From Smittia aterrima (taxonomy: Eukaryota; Arthropoda; Insecta; Diptera; Chironomidae), in contig CP093829.1 in NCBI GenBank assembly GCA_033063855.1, forward strand, positions 15,717,537 to 15,781,536: a stretch of 64,000 nt of DNA, given 5' to 3'. This document shows, one piece after another, positions 35,408 to 45,131 of the stretch. The notes beneath the pieces are model-generated. The model had not been told where the DNA came from and made no database searches. It saw nothing but the letters and a program-made list of their open reading frames with translations. Every line of letters begins with the position of its first letter. Position 1 is the first letter of the stretch. The position numbers and the translations under genes were made by a program.

Positions 35408-36601
35408 CACAGACACAAGGGGCGGATCACTGCAGTAAAAGTCGTCCCATAGTAAAGTATTTTACTGCCGTAGTAAAATGTTTTACTGCCGTAGTAAAAC
35501 CAAAAATCGACTTTACTATGCAACTTTACTACCCTCGATTGACATCGTCTTATAAACTCGGTACATTTTAAATGTTTAACTGCAAAAATATTAGGGAAGT
35601 CGAATCCTCAGTTTTTAAAGAAAATTAGAGATCTTAAACTTCATATAGTGGGCTCAATCACCCTAACACAAACCGAAATAAAACTTGACTCAACCTGAAC
35701 TTAAATTTTCTTATTTTACCTTATACCATCCACATAAATTCATGCCAAGTCACAAAAACAACTTTTCATCACATTTCTCTCATCACCTTGCTGTCTCATT
35801 TAAATGTTTATGCTAATCGCAGAAGAAATTTCAGTTTTTGTATGAAAAATTTTCTTACCACCCACTGCACCCACCCAAATAATATGTCAATCGATCGGTC
35901 TTATTGAGATGCACAATCAACCGATGCATCATGATACAATCTTATTAACTGGAAAATGAGTTAAAAAGGAAAAATGTTTCGAAAAAACAAGTTTTTGACG
36001 GCATTTTTCATCAAAATATAAATTGATGGAAAATAAGCAGATTATATTTGATAAAACTTTTACATATGAAAGAGAGATAGATTTAAAAGAGATTAAAGCA
36101 AAAAAACTGAGTTTTGACATTCTGATAAGTCCGCAATTTCCCTGTTTTTCCAAAATTTCGGAAAAAATCTCGGTTTTTCAAACCTTCTTGGGAGGGGAAA
36201 GCTTTAATCGCAAATACAAACATGCACAATCATAGTTCAGAAGTTTACCGAGATATTTCATCAAGGTCAAAAGCCATCAAAAGTAATCTGTGGGCCTCAT
36301 ATTTTACGAAAATCGCATTTTTGTGATTTTTCCGGAAAATGTAACATTTGACTTCAATTTGTCATGAAATGGGGGCGCGATGGGAAAAACGTACTACCCA
36401 GTTTTGTAGCCTAACTCATAAGGATTTGCGATAAACTAAAGAAAAGAAAAATACCAAGAGATTTCTGATAATATTTGATGAAGTAGAAAAAATTTACTAT
36501 GGTAGTAAAGTTTTTTACTACGGCAGTAAAACATTTTACTACTATTTTACTATGATAGAAAAAAACAGGTTTACTGCATTGATCCGCCCCTTGCACAGAC
36601 A
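35408..36601. mobile_element. hAT-like non-autonomous transposon (1,178 bp) with 8-bp target duplication
   Basis: The element is 35416-36593. Its inverted ends start CAAGGGGCGGATCA and extend through CTGCAGTAAA with mismatches. Direct repeats CACAGACA flank it (35408-35415 and 36594-36601). An 8-bp duplication and a CA-G start fit the hAT superfamily. Near each end are several copies of TTTTACTGCCGTAGTAAAA-like palindromic units, resembling the subterminal repeats that hAT transposases bind. No transposase ORF is present. It sits inside the older repeat that resumes at 36602. Confidence 0.85.
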
Positions 36602-36699
36602 TCAAACCGGCCCCATATAGGCTTTTTTCCTCAAAAAGAGAAGATCTAAACAATTTTTATTTCTTATGATCGAGAACTTTTCAGTGTTGGATCAAGATG

Positions 36700-37026
36700 T
36701 CTTTTAAAAGAACAATTAAACGTTTTGCACACGATACTGGCCACACGCGACTTTGAAGGATGCAACAAGAAGTATCAAGAGTTAAGAAGCCTCGAGCATC
36801 ACAAACGCAGTGTTCACTATGGAATTAACAAAGAAACGAAATTTCATTGCGACTTTGAAGGATGCAACGAGAAGTATCAACTCTTGAGCCAAGTCGAGCA
36901 ACACAAACGCAGTGCTCACTACGGAATTCAAGGATTCAAATGTAATGCTCCTGGCTGTGATAGTGCCTACAATACCAAATATTTTCTAAATTAACATCAT
37001 AAGAAACAACATAGCAATGTTGAATA
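36700..37026 (+). pseudogene. C2H2 zinc-finger gene fragment, broken
   Basis: The frame holds one complete TFIIIA-like finger (FHCDFEGCNEKYQ with H-x4-H), a preceding finger that lost its first Cys, and a third finger interrupted by TAA inside its helix. Beyond the stop, HHKKQHSN continues in frame. The nearest ATG (36700) is in another frame, so there is a frameshift as well. The fingers are near duplicates of each other. It is probably a captured gene fragment. Confidence 0.7.
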
Positions 37027-37184
37027 AAATTTACAATATATTCCTCGACATATATTCATTCATAAATTTTTTTGACCTTTTTGACCTTTCATTCATTTTT
37101 GACCTTAAATAAAAACAAGGGTAAATGCATTCCTATTTGACCTTTCCGCTCGATTTAATAAAGTGAGGTTAACTGGCATATTTT

Positions 37185-37240
37185 ATCTACTGTTGAAGCT
37201 GACTTTATAGCGGGCTTCTTGTAAATCTTTACTTACTGTT
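37185..37240 (-). pseudogene. Relic of an Acox first exon (second copy)
   Basis: On the minus strand this reads VSKDLQEARYKVSFN, a diverged version of the relic at 28035-28095. It lies at the equivalent position upstream of the duplicated block. The bases 37021-37320 also repeat the motif ACAATATATTCCTCGAC found at 28025, so the duplication once reached this far. Poly(A) signal TTTATT of Acox D is at 37405-37410. Confidence 0.6.
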
Positions 37241-37319
37241 TGCGCTCAGTACACGAATTAGATCACTGATTCTGTTCACTTACTTCAAACTTAGACTGCG
37301 ACATTGTGTCTTCTCTTAA

Positions 37320-40300
37320 CACTCACTTGCTACTGATTAAATGTCGTAGAGTTAGTTGAGCTGAAATACTCAAGTGAGCAAAACACAATCTTATCTTCCA
37401 TGATTTTATTTTGTTGGCCTCAAGAACTTACATATTATCGCTAACAGAAAATGTTCGCAATAATTGTCATGATGACAATCAAAATACTTTCTTCCACCAA
37501 TCCCTATAATTTTTCTTGAGTTACAAGTTTGATTGCATAAAAGGCTTTAAGTATTTGTGGAACGATTCATTGACGTCTACTTGATTCAGCGGTGATTTCT
37601 TTGCGGTGTCGAGAAGTCGCTCATAGACATTTCCATCATAAGCTCCGAGAGTTGAGCCAAGAACAACGTCAGGGATATCAAATCCATCGACGATTCCAAT
37701 CGCATTGACTCTCATTTTTCGAAGACAACCTTCTAAACGAGCTTGAAGTCTCTCGATATCAAGAGAAGTTATGTTGATGAACTGAGAATTGAAAATATTT
37801 ATTTTAGGAAATCTTCTTAAAGCTAAACTTTCATCAATTTTTACCTGCATTAGGGTTCCCATTGAACGGAAAGCAAGATCAACAGAAAAAAGCTCCAATG
37901 AATCTTTAAGCACGACATTTAAAGCAGGTGACACTTTTTTAGTTGCTGCGTTAACAGTTTCAGTCGCCGATTGAAGCAAGAAAAGTTGGCAGTGAAGTTC
38001 AGCTGCTTTCGTCATTTCAATTCCAGTTTGATTCATCGCCTCTTCAGCTGAACAGAATTTCTTTCTTTCCTCTAAGTGCTTGTAGGCCAAAGCAATCCTT
38101 CCAGCGGCTGTTGATTGTAAAGCTCTAAGGATTCCGCTTGGAGCACCATCCCAATTCTCTTGTTTCTCGCTGCGATTAACAAACTTTGATAAGTATGCAA
38201 CAGTTGGTGTAAGCTTTTGTCCTTTCAAAGCTTGTTCCCACGACTTCATTAAAAATCTTGCGGTTTGAAGCAACAAAACTGTGTTTTCGCCTTCGTAAGT
38301 TTGAGCAGCCGTTGATGTTTTGAAAATATCAACAAATCCTGCTGATGCCAAATAACCGTGACCGCCACAAGCTAACCGGCAAGCTTCAATGGCCTGCGTT
38401 GATTCGTTCGAGCAAATGGCTTTCAAGCAGCACGAAATTGCATGAAGTTCGGGTAATCGAGTTAAGTTTCCTTTCTCAAGTTCTTGTGTGACCTCAACAT
38501 AAGAGTTCCACAAATAATCGGCAGCAGACTTGAAGACAATCACCTTTGCGATAACCGGGAATAACTTCATTTGCTGAGTGATGTGTTCAATGATTTTTGG
38601 TTCAGGTTTATTTGGGTCGATAGGGCTTTGACGACGAACTGTTGAATATCGAGTAGCAATAGTCGCAGCACTTGCCATGAATCTTGTTCCTTCAATGACG
38701 ATACCAACACGAATATAAGTCATCGTTCCGTAAGCCAAGATTGAACTTTTTGATTTCTGATACTGCCCATTCTCGAAAACCTTTGAGTTCTTCATCAACA
38801 TATTCTTCAAAGGAATTCTCACTTTATCGAAACCTAAGAATCCATTGTTGACGGAGTTGAATCCAACTTTGTTTCCAATCTCTCCGATCGTGATTCCCTT
38901 CATGGGCTTGTAAGTGTCTTCATCTCGAATTTGAACGATGAAAGGATGAATTCCGTGACATTTTCCGAGTGTGTAGAGTTGAGCGAAGATCAGAGCGTAG
39001 TTTGATGTGTGACCAAGACCACCTGGCCACCACTGAGAGAATAAATTTGAATTAATTTATTTCTTGACAGTTCATCAAACAAACCTTATAAGCAGTGATC
39101 GACGGTGAGTGAATAACAAATTCTTTCGTGTTTGCATCATAAGTTGCAGTTGTTTGAAGGCCCCTGATGAACGTTCCATGTCCTAGTTCAGTCTGAGCGT
39201 ATGCACCGATGATTTTACAGTCATAAGATCTGGGCAGCCATTCAGCTTGCTGCTCTTTTTCTGCCAGGTTTTTGACAGCAGGGATGAACATATCATAGTG
39301 AACGCTCAACGGATTTCCTTCTCTCGTAATGTATTTTTGGAAAGTTCCACCAAGCACTTTGCTATCAAGATAAACAAGTGGCAGTAGCAGTTCGTACCGA
39401 ACTCCTTGTGGGGTTTTTCATCCGTTGGACTGGTTACAGGGGACATTTTACTTAAAGGGAACAAAGTTTCACTTTGGGCTCACCAGAGGTGGATCCAATG
39501 TGTGGAGCTTGGATTTTCTGGGATTTATTGCTTTGTCTTGACCAGTTGAACATTTTTTGTGAACATCTCAATTCTCTAACTCCAAAGGGAACGAAGTTCC
39601 ACTTTGAGCTCACCAGAGACGGATCCAATGTGTGGGAGTTTAGAATTTCTAGAAATTATTGCTTAGTCAAGTCGAGCTGATCATTTTATGTAAAGAAATC
39701 AAAGCTCTAACTCTAAAGGAAGAGAAGTTTCACTTGGCGCTGGCAAGAGGTGGACCCAGATCTGGTCAGCTATAAGATTCATGCACTCGATTCAACATGC
39801 TAATCACTTCTTGTGAACAAGTCACAGCGGAAATGTTCATCTGTTTTCTTATTTCAAAACTAAAAATCGACTTTTTGTATGGAGATTCCAGGTTTTGGGC
39901 CCGTGATCCTGATTCTGATGAGCTAGCGACAAATCCTCAGAAGTCGTCTTTCGTATTAAAATTCTCTAACGACTATCAATTCGCTAGCTCATCGCGTTCG
40001 CGAGTTATCTCAATAACGGACCACGGAAGACGGACAAAACGATCACAATAGGGGTTCCATCCTTCGGATGAAGAACCCTAAAACTTTCAATCAAATGTCA
40101 CATACAAACATTTTTCTCAAGTAGCTCATTGCAGAAATCATTGATAACGATAAAAAAAAGTTTTTAGCTCTCTTACCTATACAAATCTTTGTCACCGCGA
40201 CCTTGAGCTTCTAACTGCTTCAATTTTCTTAAAGTCACGACTGACTTTCTTATCGCTTCTTCATAAACCTCCTTGTGACTTAAATAGCTTGATGCAACTT

Positions 40301-40399
40301 TGTCTTTTAACTCAGGGTCATGAAGAAAGTAATTTTCTAAAGTTCAAAGATCAAAATTTTAATTGGATCAACGAACATCGAAAGTTTAGGAAATTTACC
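37320..40399. repeat. Long near-identical duplication, copy 2
   Basis: This is the partner of 28099-32055, lacking the 877-bp insertion. Intron 1 in both copies also holds three diverged units of about 130 bp (starts 39454, 39584, 39715), each beginning AAAGG-A and containing a TTCACTT/TTCCACTT block. Confidence 0.9.
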
Positions 40400-40519
40400 T
40401 AAAAAGCGTTTCTCAGCAACTTTATCTGCTCCCCCATGGTACCAATTTGTGAATTCCTCGACGTTGAAGTTAACTTTCTCTCGTTCTTCTTTGATATCAG
40501 GATTAACCTTTGAAGCCAT
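37521..40519 (-). CDS. Acox: Peroxisomal acyl-CoA oxidase, copy D
   Basis: Complete paralogue. Exons: 40519-40399, 40336-40177, 39361-39085, 39032-37845, 37781-37521; total 2,007 nt, 668 aa, phases consistent. It starts MASKVNPDIKEER with the undivided first exon, but keeps the intron after EKRFLG that copies B and C also have. Its third exon is the fused 277-nt form. Family motifs: TYAQTE equivalent (AYAQTELGHGT), WWPGGLGHTSNY, RRQSPIDP, LACGGHGYL and TYEGENTVLLLQTARFL with the catalytic Glu. The C-terminus is SNL. Intron 1 (815 bp) holds dispersed repeats. All retained exons of copy C encode the same protein. The start codon is 264 bp from that of DDX24 on the other strand. Confidence 0.92.
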
Positions 40520-40783
40520 TATTATTGCAATCAGATTTTCCAATTTCTTGACAGAGAGAAAGCGTTATTTTCACTCAAAGAAAAATTTTGTACTGCAAAG
40601 AACGAAAAACTTCAAGAAAAACATTAAAAAGTTTCGTCCGATAATGCGATAACAATTGAGATTACTTTTACTATATTTAACTGAGTGTTTGCACGAGTGT
40701 GAGTTAAATTATAATTTGAATTTCCCTCGTAGCTTTTTCTTTTTAGCAGAATAGTCTACGCAGGGACAGAATCAAAACAAAGC
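40520..40783. promoter_or_regulatory. Divergent promoter region, Acox D / DDX24
   Basis: 264 bp separate the two start codons. Parts of this stretch (CTTCAAGAAAAACATTAAAA, GTTTCGTCCGATAA) recur upstream of copy B at about 27838-27870, so the copies B and D share promoter-proximal sequence. Confidence 0.5.
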
Positions 40784-43133
40784 ATGGCGAAACCGAAAGT
40801 AAAAAAAAATAAAGGAAGCACGACTTGGAAGCCAGTTGAGATCGCAGGAAATCTCGTAAATGGTTCGGATGACTTTGATGGATTCGCGGGACTAGAAGTT
40901 CTTGAGAATTACGATGCGTCCTTCCTCAAAGGAGATTCGAAGAAACGAAAGGTAAATTCAAAGTATTCTTGTGAGCAATATTTCTAATATTTCTTATTGC
41001 TTTGTAGGATTTCTCAATCAGTGAAATTGAAGGAGAAAGTTATGACGCAAGGAAGAGAAAATCCCAAAGTTCCTCTGATGAGGACACTGGCGATTTTGAT
41101 GAGAAATCTCTGAAGAAGAAATCAAAACAAAAGAAGCAGAAAAGAGATGTTGAGTTCGAATTTGATGAAGAGGATATCATGAAACCAACAAAGAAGACTG
41201 CAAAATTCAATGGAACGAAAGCTGTTGAAGAGCCATCAAAGAAAAAAGCCAAGAAACAAAATCTTGAAGTCAACAACTCACCCGGTAAATACGTTTTACT
41301 GAAGAACTTTTCTCAGGAAGAAGACGTCGATGACACCATCAAACTTGAGGAAATCTATCAGGTAAGTTGAAACTTTATTTCTTCCGAGATATTCTCTAAA
41401 ACCCTTTCTTGTAGAATTGGGGACGATATGTGTCTGAGGAAACAGCAAAAGCTCTGTTCGATTTGAAATTCATGAACCCAACCGAAATCCAACATCAAGC
41501 AATTAATGCTGCAGTTTGTGCAAAGAACGATATTCTCGGAGCTGCTCCGACTGGCTCAGGCAAGACTCTCGCATTTGGTATTCCTGTAGTTCAAGGAATT
41601 GAAGAAACATTTGAAGCTGATCCTGAGAGCATTACCGATTTGTTCTCAATCATCTTGACACCAACTCGAGAACTCGCACAGCAGATTTACAAACATTTGT
41701 TGGCAATTTCGAAATACACGAGAGTTAAAATTGCGTGCATCATCGGAGGATTGGCAACTGTGAAGCAAGAAAGAGTCTTGAAATCAAATCCTCATATTGT
41801 TATCGGAACTCCAGGACGAATTTGGGAATTGTATCAAGATGGCAATCCTCATCTTCAGAAAATCACAAGCTTGAAGTATTTGATTGTCGACGAGACTGAT
41901 CGAATGGTTGAGAAAGGCCACTTCACAGAACTGGAAGAGCTTTTGCAAGTTCTTAATGCCAGTGAAAGTTGTACGAAGCGGCAAACATTTGTCTTCTCAG
42001 CAACACTTAATTTGATTCACGAACTGCCGGAATATTTTAAAAAGAACCGAACGAAGAAACAGCAAACGGTTGACGGGAAACTAAACGATCTTAAATTGAT
42101 GTTTGGAATGAAGAATCCTAAAGTTATTGATTGTACAAGCCTTAAAGGAGTAGCTGACAATCTTGTTGAATGCAGAATCCTCTGCACAAACGATGAAAAA
42201 GATTTCTTTCTTTATTACATTCTCCTGAATCATCCTGGTCGAACAATCGTATTTTGTAACTCTATCGACTGTGTCAAGAGAAACGCTTCCATATTGACTC
42301 ATCTCAACATGACTCCAATTGTTCTCCACGGAAAAATGGAACAGAAGCAACGATTGAAGAACTTAGAGAATTTCCAAAAGAACGAAGACAGTGTTCTGAT
42401 AGCTACACAAGTAGCTTCTCGAGGATTGGACATTCCAATGGTTCAACACGTTATTCATTACCAAGTTCCAACAACTGCTGAAGATTATATTCATCGTTCA
42501 GGACGAACAGCAAGAGCAGACAAAGAAGGATTATCAGTGTTGATCATGGAGTCGAACGAGGTGACAAGCTTCGTTAAACTTCAAAAGACACTTGGACGAA
42601 GTAAGATTTATTCTCTCAAGTTGAAAGTTTTAATAAAAATATTTTTCCTTTTCAGATGCTGACATGCCAATCTTCCCAACTGATGCAAAGATTCTTCAAA
42701 ATGTTCGTGAAAGAGTTCGATTGGCTCGTGAGATTGAAAATCTTGACTTGCAATCACGTCGACAACACGACAGTCGAAACTGGAAGAAGAAAGCAGCAGA
42801 AGATATTGGAATTCTTGATTCTTCGGAAGATTCGTGAGTAAAACATTTTTCAAGTCAATGAGGTTTGCTTAAATATTTTAATTCATTTTCAGTGATGATG
42901 AAAACACGAATAATAGAGCTCAAAAGCAGTTGAGCAATGCAGTGAAGCAGCGGAAATTTGCTCTTGGAAAGCTTCTCTCAATGAAAGTTATTCCTAGCAG
43001 CGTTCATAGTTTGAAGTTCCCAATCGGAGCCATCTCACAAGTTGAATCTACACCGATAGAAGCAGTGAAGAAGATTATGGCTGAGAAGAAGGGACGAGGC
43101 ATTAAACTGTATAAACCTAAGAAAAAGAAGTAA
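40784..43133 (+). CDS. DDX24: DEAD-box RNA helicase, DDX24/Mak5-like
   Basis: Nucleolar ATP-dependent RNA helicase; the yeast homologue Mak5 acts in 60S ribosome assembly. Exons: 40784-40951, 41008-41361, 41415-42600, 42656-42833, 42893-43133; total 2,127 nt, 708 aa, all phases consistent. A DDX24-type N-terminus (STTWKPVEI, then FAGLEVLENYD) leads into a Lys/Glu-rich linker. The helicase motifs follow in order: Q motif PTEIQHQAI, motif I APTGSGKT, Ia PTRELAQQ, GG, TPGR, motif II DETD, SAT, IV VFCNS, V ASRGLD, VI HRSGRTARA. Motif II reads DETD instead of DEAD; the Asp-Glu pair and last Asp are kept. The Lys-rich C-terminus ends YKPKKKK. Poly(A) signal AATAAA is at 43165-43170. Confidence 0.92.
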
Positions 43134-45131
43134 CTTTATACGCTAAGCCTTAAAACTTTTGCTCAATAAAAGAAAATGAATTGAATTTTTAGTAAATTTA
43201 GGATTTTTATTTAGGTTTTCTCAGTATGTACAACGATTTATAATTTTCTTGAATTCATTTCCCTTTACAAAAACAAATTTCAGATTTTTTATGTAGATAT
43301 TCCATGTTTGTCGAATCCATAAAGCATTGCCACTAAAGAAGGCGCCGCGAAACGAAGTAAAAATCAGATCGAGCATATCCCGATGATATGCTTAATGAAG
43401 AAACTGCGTGCGTTTGGTGGAAATTAATAAATATTGCTCCAAAATACACAATTTCAAGCGTGAAGCTTTAAAATGCGACTCGGAATGTCATTGAAAGATG
43501 CCAATGATCTCAGCGTTATATTAGTTTCGGATGGCACTAAAAAGGCGCAATAAAGAGTTTTATGCTAAGGAGACTATCTAAAGAAATTTCTTCCGGTTTG
43601 AGTTTGATATTTGATCGAGAGTCTTGTTTGAAAATGGCGAAAAGAGGAGGACAGAAAAGTTTATACGTATGAATGGCGATTAATTTTTAGCTTCATTTAC
43701 GAACTAGCCGTTTCCTTAGAAATTTTAGTCATTAATTGCGATGGACAAAATGTTGAGTAAAGGCGGAGCTGCTTTGCCATTTCACTGGACACGTTTTCAA
43801 TTCTGGAAGAAGCGCTATCGTTTTGCATTTCGACGTATGGATGTCTGACAGTGCTCGTTAATTATGTAAGGCGCTTAGAGAGAGAAGTAACGACACCAAC
43901 CCAAGGTCCTGCAAGGTTGTGTTTCATGTCGTTCTTTCACATAAACTGTAAACAGCTTCGCTACGCTATGAATAATTAACGACCAGCGTGTGTTTTGTTC
44001 TCCTTTTAGATTTAACAAGAATTCTGAGAGTTGCAAATGAAGAAGGTATTTTATCAGTCTTAAAACGATTTAAATCTGGATTAAAACGAACTGTTATGTC
44101 TCGCGAAACGCCAACGCAGCTCCGTCGTCAGGTTTTGTTTCTTTTTTTTAGGGGGAATACATTATTTTAAACTAAAACTATAAACTTAAAACTACAAGAT
44201 GGAGCTGAACTTGCAAGACTTGTTTTGCTTTGTATCGAAACGAACGAAGAAAAAAGCTTCTTGATTGTTAAAACTGTAAGTTTGCGTTTTGATTAATTTT
44301 TTTTTTCTTTTCGTGTCAATCGGAAGATTGAAAATGAAGAAGACTGCGTAATGACAACTTTGCTTTCTGTAGGTTGTTTCTTCTGTAAAACCTTTGTGTA
44401 TACGTCGATTTATGTTTAGCGATTTATTACATTCATTAATTCAAATGCTTTCTTTTGTCTTATACAAAGGTACTAATACAGTTTTCTTCTCATTTGTTAG
44501 TAAAGGGACCTTACTTGACAACAGAAAGGGAAGTAAATTCCCTTTCGATTATCAAAATTATACCATCAGTTACAGTAAGCCTATGATGAAGATTGCAAAG
44601 AAATGCTTCGAAGCGATTTTACTCTCATAATTATTATAAGTTCTTCTTCCACCAACTGCGGTGTAGCTTCGTCTTCTTAACAGTTTCTTACGACAATTAG
44701 TAGAAAATTACCCCCGAATAAAACAATGGCTTAGGATCTATTATGACATTCTCTTCTTCATTAAAGATATTTTCTCTTCATTTCTTTCCTTTTTTAAAAT
44801 TGATTATCGTTAGATAGAATTTTCTATGAAATTTTCTTCCTCAAACAAACAGCTAATGACGGTCATTTAATTCGTCATTTCACTATCATATATTCAAACG
44901 CGACTTTAGAAAATGCCGGAGCTTAATGCCGATGAGAGATTTGTCATTACTTAGCGTCACGCGCAAATCGATTACATTACACTCAATGCTATGTGTGTAT
45001 CTCTATAGGATCTTCAACTCTTTTCTTTTTGTAAATATTTCTCTTAACATTTCCTAAAAAAAAAAGATTCTCATCTTCTTGTTGTTCTGTGTCGATCGTC
45101 ATTAAGTTTAGAAGCGCGAGTTATCTGAATT
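43134..45131. other. DDX24 3' end and probable long 3'UTR of syndecan
   Basis: DDX24 probably ends just after 43170. The rest lies downstream of the syndecan stop (45132) on the minus strand. Possible minus-strand poly(A) signals (TTTATT) are at 44423-44428 and 43206-43211. No coding sequence was recognised. Confidence 0.45.

Noticed and set aside
43988..44630. Plus-strand ORFs downstream of DDX24
   Set aside because: Short, AT-driven, no motifs; likely within the syndecan 3'UTR on the other strand.
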